Assembly (NCBI GenBank): GCA_043421945.1
Contig: JBHOGO010000028.1
Location: forward strand, 1 to 47,193
DNA length: 47,193 nt
Direction of reading: 5' to 3'
Source of the DNA: Thaumasiovibrio sp043421945
Lineage (GTDB): Bacteria > Pseudomonadota > Gammaproteobacteria > Enterobacterales > Vibrionaceae
Below, in pieces: positions 26,114-35,820 of this stretch. The translations under genes and the position numbers were made by a program. The stretch's first letter is position 1. Each line of letters starts with the position of its first letter. The notes under the pieces are model-generated. The model was not told the DNA's origin. It saw only the letters and a program-made list of their open reading frames with translations, and made no database searches.

Positions 26114-26140
26114 AAAAGCTCGCTTCGGCGGGCTTTTTTT
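26114..26140 (+). terminator. Terminator of sppA
   Basis: Stem AAAAGCTCGC/GCGGGCTTTT with a TTCG loop and one G-T pair, ending in a run of seven T. Confidence 0.85.
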
Positions 26141-26224
26141 CTGCTAAAAGGCAACTTTGCCAGTTTGGTATTCCATGTACCATGCGTATAATACGCCCAC
26201 CTGTTCCTAGTCTGTGTCAATGTA

Positions 26225-27238
26225 ATGGAAAGAAAACATATCTATATCGCTTATACTGGCGGTACCATTGGTATGCAAAAATCAGCGCAAGGGTTTGTTC
26301 CTGTTGCGGGTTTTATGCAAAACCAACTCAACAACATTCCTGAATTTCATCGCCCAGAAATGCCAAAGTTCACGATCCATGAGTATGCACCTCTGATCGA
26401 TAGCTCTGATATGTCTCCAGCTGACTGGCAACGTATTGCGGATGATATTAAAGACAACTACGAAAAGTATGATGCCTTTGTCATTCTTCATGGCACAGAC
26501 ACGATGGCATACACAGCATCAGCACTATCATTCATGCTTGAGAACCTTGGTAAGCCAGTCATCGTCACCGGATCGCAGATACCTCTTGTCGAGCTGCGCT
26601 CAGATGGTCAAAGTAATTTACTGAATGCACTACACATTGCTGCTAACTACCCGATTAACGAAGTTACTTTGTTCTTTAACAACAAATTAATTCGTGGCAA
26701 TCGCAGTACCAAAGCACATGCAGACGGGTTTGATGCCTTTGATTCACCGAATCTACCGCCTTTGCTTGAGGCTGGTATCAATATCCGTGTCAGTAACGAC
26801 ATCGAGCTAAACAAGCAGCCAGAAGGCGAGTTCAGTGTGCACCATATGACGCCGCAGCCTGTGGGTGTCATCACCATGTACCCTGGAATCTCACCTGAGG
26901 TTATCCGTAATACACTTCGCCAACCCGTTAATGCGATGATACTGCTAACTTTCGGCGTTGGTAATGCACCGCAAAACCCGACATTACTTAGCCATATTCG
27001 AGAGGCTTATGAGCGTGGTGTGATTGTCATGAACTTGACGCAGTGCCTATCAGGAAAAGTGAATATGGGTGGCTATGCAACCGGCAATGCACTCGCGGAC
27101 GCTGGTGTTTTAAGTGGCTATGATATGACGCCAGAAGCGGCGCTTGCTAAGCTACACTACTTACTGAGTAAGAACCTGCCAATCGAAGCTATTCGTACGC
27201 AAATGCAGCAAGATCTTCGCGGTGAGATGACGTTGTAG
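26225..27238 (+). CDS. ansA: Cytoplasmic L-asparaginase I
   Basis: Hydrolyses L-asparagine to aspartate and ammonia. The 337-residue protein has no signal peptide and carries both catalytic motifs: YTGGTIG near the N-terminus (T14) and ILHGTDTMAYTA (T91, D92). Lys in RSTKAHADGFDAF belongs to the allosteric or catalytic set of this type. Length and sequence match AnsA of E. coli (338), the low-affinity cytoplasmic enzyme, rather than periplasmic AnsB. It follows sppA, as in E. coli. Confidence 0.95.
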   Translation: MERKHIYIAYTGGTIGMQKSAQGFVPVAGFMQNQLNNIPEFHRPEMPKFTIHEYAPLIDSSDMSPADWQRIADDIKDNYEKYDAFVILHGTDTMAYTASALSFMLENLGKPVIVTGSQIPLVELRSDGQSNLLNALHIAANYPINEVTLFFNNKLIRGNRSTKAHADGFDAFDSPNLPPLLEAGINIRVSNDIELNKQPEGEFSVHHMTPQPVGVITMYPGISPEVIRNTLRQPVNAMILLTFGVGNAPQNPTLLSHIREAYERGVIVMNLTQCLSGKVNMGGYATGNALADAGVLSGYDMTPEAALAKLHYLLSKNLPIEAIRTQMQQDLRGEMTL

Positions 27239-27271
27239 CCCAATCGTTTTCAAAGCCAGCTTCATAAAAAT

Positions 27272-27296
27272 GCCGCCATTATCTGGCGGCTTTTTT
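27272..27296 (+). terminator. Terminator of ansA
   Basis: Seven-pair stem GCCGCCA/TGGCGGC, loop TTATC, then six T. Confidence 0.88.
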
Positions 27297-27396
27297 ATAC
27301 AATCGATTTTCGACCAGACACATCGCAATACAGATTTTTCATCAGTACACGAAATCATTAACGTACTCAATCATTAAAGCACGGCTCAATAAAACA

Positions 27397-27669
27397 CTAG
27401 AGGCGTTTTATCGCGATTTCGTCTCCTTCTCGGCTTTCGCGTTTAAAGTCAGCTTTCGTCTTGATTTTTAGCTCTCCACCCGCTGCAATCGTCATATGAT
27501 CAGCGTCATGATTGTGCTTGGATTGATAAAGCATCACTGCTTGTTGTGCTTGTTCACGCTGCTCTACAGATAGTGGGGTGCCATCAGGCCACTTGCCCGT
27601 TTCCACGCCATATCGCAATCGGTCGTAAACTTCAGGTGTCATCGAATTCAAAATAGTCTCAATATCCAT
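27397..27669 (-). CDS. yeaC: YeaC, DUF1315 family
   Basis: A 90-residue protein of unknown function with the family sequence MTPEVYDRLRYGVETGKWPDG and a positively charged C-terminus ending GDEIAIKRL. AAGGA precedes the ATG. In Gammaproteobacteria it is usually found close to ansA and msrB, as here. Confidence 0.92.
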   Translation of the reverse strand: MDIETILNSMTPEVYDRLRYGVETGKWPDGTPLSVEQREQAQQAVMLYQSKHNHDADHMTIAAGGELKIKTKADFKRESREGDEIAIKRL

Positions 27670-27909
27670 ATTAATTCCTTCAAGCTAGTCCAACGATTTA
27701 ATCCCTCGAAACAACCTTCTTATTGGTCGCTCACTGGATCAAGCAGTGCATGGTGACCGTCTCAATTACATTTTCTTGTGATTTCGTTTTCTTGTAAATT
27801 ACAACATATCGTGAATCGTAGATAGATTTAGGGCGGAGAATTGTATCAAACTGCTTGCGGTTTCAACTTTTAGCACACATGATGGAAACAAGTGTGGTTA
27901 AGTGAAAAG

Positions 27910-28725
27910 ATGATGAAACTATATTCGCTTCTTGTCGTTATTCTACTTTGTGGGTGTTTAGAGCAACACCGAACAACAGATAGCCTTTGTGAGGCTAATC
28001 CTGAGATCTGTGAGAACCTCAATAATAATGACGGGCAATGTCGAATTCAGCGAACGAACTTAATCTGGCAACGCTTTGATGTAAAAAAAGACCCCACCGA
28101 ACATAATATCTTTCAAGAACTAAAAATAACGAAGTTGTACCAACAATGCATGGAGTTGGTGGCGGGTATAGAGCCAACAGAATTAAAAGAACGTAAAACA
28201 CTGCGTACCGAAGCACTAATTGAAGCAAATAGTAGCATCATCGAGTTAATGGACGCCTTAAGTGATTCAAGAGACCCTGAAATCATTTACTATCGCTGGA
28301 CACACGGCGATGAAAGTGCAAAAAGCAGCTTTCTCGCCCTTGAAAACACGCCGATGCTCGACACCCCATCACTGCAACTCGCTCTCGCCAGTTACTACGC
28401 CAATATAGACAGGAATAAAACACAGCAGATCTTAGAAAGAGGCCTAGCACTCACAGAGGGAAAAGAGAATATTGAACTAGATTTAATTACCACGATGGCA
28501 ACCATCAGCCACCAACTGAAGCAGAAAAAGGTTGCCTATACATGGTCTAAAGTTGCTCAAATATTCGAACTACCTGTTGCCAATCAAGCCCGACTCGAGC
28601 ATCTATACCCAATGAGTGCCAACGAATACGAATACCTTAATGCTCTTGCCAAAGAGATCGCAGCTGACTTAGAAAAAGGCCACTACCGTACCCATCGCTA
28701 TTCATTTTCAGCGTCTTCAGACTGA
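27910..28725 (+). CDS. DUF2989-family lipoprotein
   Basis: A lipoprotein of 271 residues; signal sequence MMKLYSLLVVILLCGC with lipidation at the CGC cysteine. The mature part begins with a cysteine-containing segment (SLCEANPEICENL), then is mainly helical with repeats reminiscent of TPR/Sel1 helices (LQLALASYYANIDRNKTQQI). It matches the DUF2989 proteins found beside msrB in vibrios; function unknown. The frame opens at 27892; the two adjacent ATGs at 27910 and 27913 directly before the signal peptide are better starts. Its 3' end overlaps the convergent msrB gene by 28 bases. Confidence 0.75.
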   Translation: MMKLYSLLVVILLCGCLEQHRTTDSLCEANPEICENLNNNDGQCRIQRTNLIWQRFDVKKDPTEHNIFQELKITKLYQQCMELVAGIEPTELKERKTLRTEALIEANSSIIELMDALSDSRDPEIIYYRWTHGDESAKSSFLALENTPMLDTPSLQLALASYYANIDRNKTQQILERGLALTEGKENIELDLITTMATISHQLKQKKVAYTWSKVAQIFELPVANQARLEHLYPMSANEYEYLNALAKEIAADLEKGHYRTHRYSFSASSD

Positions 28726-29096
28726 AATTTCAACGACACAGAGTTAACGCAGTAGCGCTCTGTCGTTGTTGGAGGGCCATCTGGAAAAACATGCCCCAAG
28801 TGGCTATCGCAATGTTTGCAACGAACTTCTACCCGTCGCATTCCGTGGCTATTATCCTCTAAATATCGAATCGCATCACGATGTATAGGCGCATCAAAGC
28901 TAGGCCACCCACACCCTGAGTCATATTTGCTGTCTGAACGGAACAGTGCTACTCGGCAACAAGTACAGTGATAAAGTCCTGCTTGACTGTTTTTAAGTAG
29001 GGTTCCACTGTAGGGCTGCTCTGTTCCTTGTTGACGACACACTCGATACTCTTCTTCACTTAATACCGTTCGCCACTCTTGTTCTGTTCGCTTCAT
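28698..29096 (-). CDS. msrB: Peptide methionine-(R)-S-oxide reductase
   Basis: Repairs methionine-R-sulfoxide in proteins. The 132-residue protein has zinc-binding pairs C44/C47 and C93/C96, the substrate loop GCGWPSF (61-67) and the catalytic cysteine C116 in RYCVNS. Length and motifs match E. coli MsrB (137). The gene is in its usual place next to gapA, in the opposite direction. The stop is within the 3' end of the DUF2989 lipoprotein gene. Confidence 0.96.
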   Translation of the reverse strand: MKRTEQEWRTVLSEEEYRVCRQQGTEQPYSGTLLKNSQAGLYHCTCCRVALFRSDSKYDSGCGWPSFDAPIHRDAIRYLEDNSHGMRRVEVRCKHCDSHLGHVFPDGPPTTTERYCVNSVSLKFQSEDAENE

Positions 29097-29675
29097 CGCG
29101 TCGCACCTTTTAAACGCTTATTCACTGTCATATTGACGGGATGGGATAATAGAAAGACATTCATATCACTGCTCACTTTCAATGAGTCTCAGCAGTAATG
29201 ATGGCCAAATGGATGAATCAGCCTTCCTATTTCCTTCTGACGATAAGTCACTCCCCCTTTAAACAAAGGGAATACAAGGACAATGACATAGTTAGTTTTC
29301 AACTTGGAGTAAGATTCACGTCGAAAGAGTAATTTATCATAAAACAAGGGAAGATTTTAAAGTTCTAGTTGCATTTTGGTAACACTGTGGCACATAATTT
29401 CCATCCGTAATGTGTAATGGAGTGGTTACAATATAAGCCCCACAGGCATTCACAGCACCAATAACTTAACACCCTAAAGATAACTGAATGTGACCTGAAT
29501 CCGGTTACAATACGAGTAAATATCAATCATGTAGTCAAAATGTAAACAAAATCCATCAGAATTCTTGACCTCAAGCAATAAAAGTTCGAATTTTGCTTGC
29601 AGCGTCACGTAGGATTCTGTAATTTTACTACCAATTTCTTTCATCAAGAACTAATTAAGTTGTGGAGCAACTATA
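29097..29675. other. gapA upstream region
   Basis: 579 bases with no gene. A candidate gapA promoter is TTGCAT (29369-29374), 18 bases, CATAAT (29393-29398), which would give a leader of about 270 bases. A hairpin CAAGCAA/TTGCTTG with a 14-base loop lies at 29572-29599. Several further AT-rich -10-like elements (for example around TATAAG, 29435-29440) suggest more than one promoter, as in other gapA genes. Confidence 0.5.
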
Positions 29676-30671
29676 ATGACTATCAAAGTAGGTATTAACG
29701 GTTTTGGCCGTATCGGCCGTTTCGTTTTCCGTGCATCTGTTGAGCGTAACGACATCGACGTTGTAGCAATCAACGACCTGATCGACGTTGAGTACATGGC
29801 ATACATGCTTAAGTACGATTCAACTCACGGTCGCTTCAACGGTACTGTTGAAGTTAAAGACGGTAACCTAATCGTTAATGGTAACACTGTACGTGTTACT
29901 GCTGAGCGCAACCCTGCAGACCTTAAGTGGGATGAAGTTGGTGTTGACGTTGTAGCTGAAGCAACAGGTATCTTCCTAACTGACGAAACTGCTCGTCAGC
30001 ACATCACTGCTGGTGCTAAGAAAGTTGTTCTTACTGGTCCATCTAAAGACGCAACTCCAATGTTCGTTATGGGTGTTAACCAAGATTCTTACGCTGGTCA
30101 AGACATCGTTTCTAACGCTTCTTGTACTACTAACTGCCTAGCACCAATCGCTAAAGTACTTAACGACAAGTGGGGCATCGAATCTGGTCTTATGACTACT
30201 GTTCACGCAACTACAGCTACTCAGAAGACTGTTGATGGTCCTTCTGCTAAAGACTGGCGTGGCGGTCGTGGTGCTTCTCAGAACATCATCCCTTCTTCAA
30301 CTGGTGCTGCTAAAGCAGTAGGCGTTGTTCTTCCAGAACTAAACGGCAAACTAACTGGTATGGCTTTCCGCGTACCAACTGCTAACGTTTCTGTTGTTGA
30401 CCTAACTGTTAACCTTAAAGAAGCTGCTTCTTACGACGAAATCTGTGCTGCTATGAAAGCTGCTTCAGAAGGCGAAATGGCTGGCGTTCTAGGTTACACT
30501 GAAGACCAAGTTGTTTCTCAAGACTTCATCGGTGAAGTTCAAACTTCAGTATTCGATGCTAAAGCTGGTGTTGCTCTAACTGACAAATTCGTTAAAGTTG
30601 TATCTTGGTACGACAACGAAATCGGTTACTCAAACAAAGTTCTAGACCTAGTAGCTCACATCTCTAAGTAA
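29676..30671 (+). CDS. gapA: Glyceraldehyde-3-phosphate dehydrogenase A
   Basis: Central glycolytic enzyme oxidising glyceraldehyde-3-phosphate with NAD. The 331-residue protein has NAD motif GINGFGRIGR at the N-terminus, catalytic C150 in SNASCTTNC and H177 in TTVHATT. Codon use is strikingly uniform (GTT, GCT, ACT, CGT, AAC preferred) compared with its neighbours, which fits very high expression. AGTTGTGGAGC lies before the ATG. Confidence 0.98.
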   Translation: MTIKVGINGFGRIGRFVFRASVERNDIDVVAINDLIDVEYMAYMLKYDSTHGRFNGTVEVKDGNLIVNGNTVRVTAERNPADLKWDEVGVDVVAEATGIFLTDETARQHITAGAKKVVLTGPSKDATPMFVMGVNQDSYAGQDIVSNASCTTNCLAPIAKVLNDKWGIESGLMTTVHATTATQKTVDGPSAKDWRGGRGASQNIIPSSTGAAKAVGVVLPELNGKLTGMAFRVPTANVSVVDLTVNLKEAASYDEICAAMKAASEGEMAGVLGYTEDQVVSQDFIGEVQTSVFDAKAGVALTDKFVKVVSWYDNEIGYSNKVLDLVAHISK

Positions 30672-30694
30672 GCTCTAGTCTGAAGACTGAAATG

Positions 30695-30720
30695 AAAGCG
30701 GCTAATTAGCCGCTTTTTTT
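30695..30720 (+). terminator. Terminator of gapA
   Basis: Perfect palindrome AAAGCGGCTAATTAGCCGC followed by a T-run. Confidence 0.92.
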
Positions 30721-30811
30721 GTTTTTAGCGGTTGAGATTACTGATTAATCCCCTTCTTCATCAGTCACCTTAACTTCTCGACCCACCTCATCGCTAGACA
30801 AGGAGTTATCG

Positions 30812-31678
30812 ATGCATCAACTTTCTTTCAAACCTCTTAATGCACTTTCAGACAGCGTCACTATCTGTGAGCACAAAGACTTACCGATCGTTTATATCAA
30901 GCATGAACTCGCTGAAGCGGCAATTTCACTTCATGGCGGTCACCTCATTGGCTATAAGCCAACGAATGAGAAAGATGTCATTTGGCTAAGTGAAAAAGCT
31001 GAGTTCTCGACCGAAAAAGCACTCCGAGGTGGAATACCTGTTTGTTGGCCTTGGTTTGGTAAAGCTGCTGCACCTTCACATGGCTTTGCCCGAACTAGCA
31101 TGTGGTCACTTCAAGAACACCGCGAGAGCGAAAAAGGGGTTATCGTTGCTTTAACACTCGAAGACAATGAAACAACTCGCAAAATTTGGCCACACAAATT
31201 TAAAAACCAAATCATATTTGAAATTGGCTCAACGCTTAAAGTGAGTCTAAATACCACGAATACGGATGATCACGCTTGGTCATATAGCGGCGCGCTACAC
31301 AGTTACTTTGAGGTCGATGCTATCGCGAATACATCGATTACAGGAATGGGGCCGACCTATAGAGATAGCCTTCAAGATGGTGCAACCTTCACTGGTGGCG
31401 ATACGCTTAGTTTTACAACCGAAACCGATCGCGTCTACACCCAGCCAGAAGCGGCGATTACGATTCAAGATAGCCAACGTAAGCTTTCCATCAGCAATGA
31501 GGGTGATAACTGCGCGGTGATCTGGAACCCTTGGCAAGCACTCTCCATCAGCATGGCTGATATGGCCGACGACAGCTTTGAAACCATGGTATGTGTTGAA
31601 TCAACCATCCAAGGTGAAGAAGTCGTGCTTCAACCAGGTGAAAGCCACACTCTCGCAACACATATCACCTCCAAGTAG
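30812..31678 (+). CDS. yeaD: D-hexose-6-phosphate mutarotase YeaD
   Basis: Interconverts alpha and beta anomers of hexose-6-phosphates. The 288-residue galactose-mutarotase-like protein has LRGGIPVCWPWFG (phosphate-binding arginine region), PSHGFAR (catalytic His) and GALHSYFEV (second His), with the general-base glutamate in VCVESTIQ. It follows gapA as in E. coli, after a terminator and its own AAGGAG ribosome site. Confidence 0.94.
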   Translation: MHQLSFKPLNALSDSVTICEHKDLPIVYIKHELAEAAISLHGGHLIGYKPTNEKDVIWLSEKAEFSTEKALRGGIPVCWPWFGKAAAPSHGFARTSMWSLQEHRESEKGVIVALTLEDNETTRKIWPHKFKNQIIFEIGSTLKVSLNTTNTDDHAWSYSGALHSYFEVDAIANTSITGMGPTYRDSLQDGATFTGGDTLSFTTETDRVYTQPEAAITIQDSQRKLSISNEGDNCAVIWNPWQALSISMADMADDSFETMVCVESTIQGEEVVLQPGESHTLATHITSK

Positions 31679-31764
31679 TTCGCATCGAAACAGTAAGCAC
31701 AGCAGCTTTTACGCAGCAACAGACGTTTTACTTGTGGTCAAACATGTCATATCGACTAAGGCCA

Positions 31765-32142
31765 TTACGCTCGCATCACTTGCTGTGCTTCCACCAGCAC
31801 CCAACCATTACCGTCAGGGTCAGAAAATGTCGCGTATCGGCCGCCGACAGTGACACTAATATCAGACACTGCAACACCGCGCGCACACAGCGCATGGCAT
31901 GTCTGCTTGATATCTTCCGTTTTCACCATCAACCCTTGCACACATCCCGGTTGCATAGTAGCAAATGGCTTCACGAGCGATATCGTAGTCTGCCCACCTT
32001 CTGGCACCAACTGCACCCAACGTTCTTGGTGCTGTTCAACATCCCTCAGCAAAATAAACCCCAGTGCATCTCGATAAAATTTTAATGCTTTAGACTGATC
32101 GGCTACAGGGATAGATACCGTATCGACAAACGATATATTCAT
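31765..32142 (-). CDS. VOC-superfamily protein (glyoxalase/bleomycin-resistance fold)
   Basis: A 125-residue protein with the paired VOC motif: SIPVADQSKALKFYRDALGF and later GGRYATFSDPDGNGWVLVEA, which carries the metal-ligand glutamate. The usual N-terminal His ligand position holds Thr (DTVSIPV), so metal binding may differ from that of glyoxalase I. Substrate unknown. The frame opens at 32211, but the conserved fold starts at the ATG at 32142, preceded by AGGAGAG. Confidence 0.8.
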   Translation of the reverse strand: MNISFVDTVSIPVADQSKALKFYRDALGFILLRDVEQHQERWVQLVPEGGQTTISLVKPFATMQPGCVQGLMVKTEDIKQTCHALCARGVAVSDISVTVGGRYATFSDPDGNGWVLVEAQQVMRA

Positions 32143-32561
32143 ACTCACTCTCCTAGCTACAATATGATGAGCATATGCCAACACACTTGTTTCAGCACAA
32201 AAAATTAACATTTTAAACGTTAGTCTTAAGTCGCATATGACGCGAGCGCTAAGTCACCAAAGCCCACCAGCTCTGGCTTTGCGGGGCGTTCGAGTTTTTT
32301 TTCTATTGCTAAACAGTGTATTAGCCAAAATTTTTTTACGTTTTCACCTTGCTAACCCAGTCATTTCGGCAAATAGTTTATGTACAGAGTTCGTCTGATA
32401 GACCAACAATCCAATTGATATTTTTCGTTTTTTCCACTCTGTTTGCACCACAATCAACCAGCAAACCAAAGCAGCAGAGACTAGGCTTATTCCAGAGGAT
32501 GTGAAAGAAATAATACGCCGTCCTTTCCAATAGATCAGGTAACGTTTTAAGGGGCAATAAC
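32143..32561. other. Leader region before yeaG
   Basis: 419 bases without a convincing gene. A hairpin AAAGCC/GGCTTT lies at 32259-32280, and a run of eight T at 32295-32302 follows after a G-rich stretch, so a transcript crossing it might be attenuated. E. coli yeaG is known to be sigma-54 dependent; I found only a GG/GC pair one base too close (32275-32287), so no sigma-54 promoter is claimed. Confidence 0.4.
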
Positions 32562-34496
32562 ATGAGTATTTTCGACCACTATCGCCAGCGTTATGAAGCA
32601 TCAAAAGATGAAGAGCTTTCGCTACAAGACTTTTTAGAAGTCTGCCGCAATGACCGCAGCGCCTATGCAAACGCCGCAGAGCGTTTACTTATGGCTATCG
32701 GTGAACCAGAAATGATCGACACCGCTCAAGAGCCTCGTCTAAGTCGGCTGTTCTCCAACCGCGTCATTTCACGTTACCAAACCTTCGAAGACTTCTACGG
32801 TATGGAAGAGGCCATTGAACAAATCGTCTCGTACCTAAAACATGCCGCTCAAGGGCTAGAAGAACGGAAACAGATCCTCTATCTACTGGGACCGGTTGGT
32901 GGTGGTAAATCCTCTTTAGCCGAAAAACTCAAGAGCCTCATGCAGCAAGTCCCCATCTATATTTTGACGGCAGATGGCGAAAGAAGCCCCGTGAATGATC
33001 ACCCTTTCTGCCTCTTTGAAGCATCAGAGGACGGTGATTTACTTGAAAAAGAGTTTGGTATCCCTCAGCGTTACCTACGCTCCATCATGTCACCATGGGC
33101 TGCAAAACGTTTGCATGAATTCGGTGGAGATATTTCTCGGTTTAAAGTCGTCAAGGTTCGTCCTTCGATTCTCGACCAAGTCGGTGTCGCGAAGACGGAA
33201 CCCGGTGATGAAAACAACCAAGACATCTCCTCACTCGTGGGTAAAGTCGATATTCGACAACTTGAGCACTTCTCTCAAGATGACCCTGATGCCTATAGTT
33301 ACTCTGGCGCACTCTGTAAGGCAAACCAAGGTCTTATGGAGTTTGTAGAAATGTTCAAGGCTCCTATCAAAGTCTTGCACCCGCTCCTTACAGCAACACA
33401 AGAGGGTAACTATAACGGTACAGAAGGTCTTTCAGCCCTACCCTTTGACGGTATGATTCTCGCTCACTCAAACGAATCAGAGTGGCAGACATTCCGTAAC
33501 AACAAAAATAACGAAGCGTTCCTTGACCGTGTCTACATCGTAAAAGTCCCTTACTGTTTACGCGTTTCTGAAGAGATAAAAATCTACAACAAACTGCTAC
33601 AAAGCAGTGAGCTGGACCAAGCACCTTGCTCACCGAGTACGCTCGATATCTTGGCGAGATTTAGTGTTCTTTCTCGTCTTAAAGATCCTGAAAACTCAAG
33701 TGTCTATTCAAAAGCTCGTGTGTATGACGGCGAGACATTAAAAGATACCGATCCGAAAGCGAAGTCGTACCAAGAATACCGTGACTACGCTGGCGTTGAT
33801 GAAGGTATGAATGGTTTATCGACTCGTTTTGCCTTCAAGATTTTGTCGCGAGTGTTTAACTTCGATCATTCAGAAGTCGCCGCTAACCCTGTGCATCTTT
33901 TCTATGTGCTTGAGCAGCAAATTGAACGAGAACAGTTCCCACAAGAAGCGGCCGAGAAATACTTAGAGCATCTTAAAGGGTTCTTGATTCCAAAATACGT
34001 TGAGTTTATTGGTAAAGAAATTCAAACCGCATACCTAGAGTCATACTCTGAGTACGGTCAGAATATCTTTGACCGTTATGTCACGTATGCTGATTTTTGG
34101 ATTCAGGATCAAGAGTACCGCGATCCAGAAACCGGCCAGCTATTTGACCGTTCAGCGCTGAACAACGAGCTTGAAAAGATCGAGAAACCTGCAGGGATCA
34201 GTAATCCGAAAGATTTCCGAAACGAAATCGTTAACTTCGTACTTCGTGCTCGCGCCAACAATAGTGGTAAAAATCCGAATTGGACCAGCTACGAAAAACT
34301 GCGTACTGTCATCGAGAAGAAAATGTTCTCTAACACCGAAGAGTTACTCCCTGTTATTTCTTTCAATGCGAAAACATCAACTGATGAACAGAAAAAACAC
34401 GATGACTTTGTCGCTCGTATGATGGAAAAAGGCTACACCCGCAAACAAGTCAGACTACTATCTGAATGGTATTTACGCGTTCGTAAATCTTCATAA
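32562..34496 (+). CDS. yeaG: PrkA-family serine protein kinase YeaG
   Basis: A 644-residue cytoplasmic kinase. It has an AAA-like N-terminal half with P-loop GPVGGGKSS at 110-118, and a C-terminal domain of the PrkA type with limited similarity to eukaryotic kinases. In E. coli YeaG works with YeaH in stationary-phase and nitrogen-starvation responses. It is the first gene of a yeaG-yeaH-ycgB cluster (21 and 31 bases between the genes), with a strong AAGGGG ribosome site. Confidence 0.96.
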   Translation: MSIFDHYRQRYEASKDEELSLQDFLEVCRNDRSAYANAAERLLMAIGEPEMIDTAQEPRLSRLFSNRVISRYQTFEDFYGMEEAIEQIVSYLKHAAQGLEERKQILYLLGPVGGGKSSLAEKLKSLMQQVPIYILTADGERSPVNDHPFCLFEASEDGDLLEKEFGIPQRYLRSIMSPWAAKRLHEFGGDISRFKVVKVRPSILDQVGVAKTEPGDENNQDISSLVGKVDIRQLEHFSQDDPDAYSYSGALCKANQGLMEFVEMFKAPIKVLHPLLTATQEGNYNGTEGLSALPFDGMILAHSNESEWQTFRNNKNNEAFLDRVYIVKVPYCLRVSEEIKIYNKLLQSSELDQAPCSPSTLDILARFSVLSRLKDPENSSVYSKARVYDGETLKDTDPKAKSYQEYRDYAGVDEGMNGLSTRFAFKILSRVFNFDHSEVAANPVHLFYVLEQQIEREQFPQEAAEKYLEHLKGFLIPKYVEFIGKEIQTAYLESYSEYGQNIFDRYVTYADFWIQDQEYRDPETGQLFDRSALNNELEKIEKPAGISNPKDFRNEIVNFVLRARANNSGKNPNWTSYEKLRTVIEKKMFSNTEELLPVISFNAKTSTDEQKKHDDFVARMMEKGYTRKQVRLLSEWYLRVRKSS

Positions 34497-34517
34497 CGAC
34501 GACGATAGGAGACGCTG

Positions 34518-35789
34518 ATGGGGCATTTTATTGACCGCAGGCTCAACGGCAAAAACAAGAGCACAGTCAATCGACAACGTTTTCTGCGCCGTCACAAGCA
34601 GCAGATTAAAGAGTCGATTTCCGATGCGGTGAATAGCCGCTCAATCACTGATGTGGATAGTGGTGAGAGTATCTCTATCCCATCTCGCGACATCTCTGAA
34701 CCACACTTTCGTCAAGGTAAAGGTGGTAAACGCGATATGGTTCATCCGGGGAATGACCAATTCATTCCCGGAGACCGTATTGAACGTCCACCCGGTGGAG
34801 GCGGCGGTAGCGGCTCAGGTGAAGGCCAAGCAAGTCCTGATGGTGAAGGGCAAGATGAGTTCGTTTTTCAGATTTCAAAAGATGAATATCTTGATCTTCT
34901 GTTTGAAGATTTAGAACTTCCTAACCTTCAAGAAAACCAACAGAACAGGCTTGTTGAGTGGAAATCGTTCCGATCAGGCTACAAAGCAAGTGGTGTTCCT
35001 GCCAACATTGCTATTGTGCGCTCGTTGCAAAACTCACTCGCACGTCGCACAGCAATGAACGCAGGGAAACGACGTAAGCTCAAAGAGCTAGAAGCAAAGC
35101 TTGATGAAATGATGCGCACAGAGCCCGCAAGGCCACTCGAGGAAACCGCACTCAAAGACGAAATACTCGTTTTGAAAAATAAGATTGGCTCGACACCATT
35201 CTTAGATACCTTTGATTTGCGTTACAAAAACTATGAGCGTAAAGCGATACCAAGTAGCCAAGCTGTCATGTTCTGCCTGATGGATGTTTCCGGTTCAATG
35301 GATCAAGCAACGAAAGATATCGCAAAGCGCTTTTACATCCTCTTGTACCTGTTTCTTAACCGTACCTATAAGAATGTTGAGGTCGTCTTTATTCGACATC
35401 ACACGCAAGCAAAAGAGGTCGATGAGCACGAATTTTTCTACTCGCAAGAAACTGGCGGAACGATTGTATCCAGCGCTTTAAGGCTTATGGATGAGATCAT
35501 TAAAAAACGTTACTCACCCACAGAGTGGAACATCTATGCTGCTCAGGCGTCAGATGGTGACAACTGGGCCGATGACTCCCCTGGCTGTAAAGAGTTACTC
35601 GACAAGCAAATATTACCGGTGACTCGTTATTACTCTTACATTGAAATAACACGTAGAGCGCATCAAACACTCTGGCGCGAGTATGAGGCACTTCAAGCTA
35701 ATTGTGACAACTTTGCAATGCAGAATATCCGTACGGTCGAAGATATTTTCCCTGTATTCAGAGAGTTATTTAAAAAACAGGTTACTTAG
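34518..35789 (+). CDS. yeaH: YeaH, DUF444/VWA-like protein
   Basis: A 423-residue protein with a Gly-rich low-complexity stretch near residues 92-103 and a von Willebrand A-like MIDAS motif DVSGSMD at 256-262. Family members accompany PrkA kinases, and in E. coli YeaH acts in the same pathway as YeaG. AGGAG lies seven bases before the ATG. Confidence 0.96.
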   Translation: MGHFIDRRLNGKNKSTVNRQRFLRRHKQQIKESISDAVNSRSITDVDSGESISIPSRDISEPHFRQGKGGKRDMVHPGNDQFIPGDRIERPPGGGGGSGSGEGQASPDGEGQDEFVFQISKDEYLDLLFEDLELPNLQENQQNRLVEWKSFRSGYKASGVPANIAIVRSLQNSLARRTAMNAGKRRKLKELEAKLDEMMRTEPARPLEETALKDEILVLKNKIGSTPFLDTFDLRYKNYERKAIPSSQAVMFCLMDVSGSMDQATKDIAKRFYILLYLFLNRTYKNVEVVFIRHHTQAKEVDEHEFFYSQETGGTIVSSALRLMDEIIKKRYSPTEWNIYAAQASDGDNWADDSPGCKELLDKQILPVTRYYSYIEITRRAHQTLWREYEALQANCDNFAMQNIRTVEDIFPVFRELFKKQVT

Positions 35790-35820
35790 TTAGCTGCTGT
35801 ATATGGATGGGGATGCTGCT

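Noticed and set aside
29572..29599. Riboswitch in the gapA leader
   Set aside because: Only one simple 7-pair hairpin with a 14-base loop is present; no known aptamer pattern is visible.
32275..32287. Sigma-54 promoter before yeaG
   Set aside because: GG and GC elements are present but one base too close, and the remaining consensus is poor.
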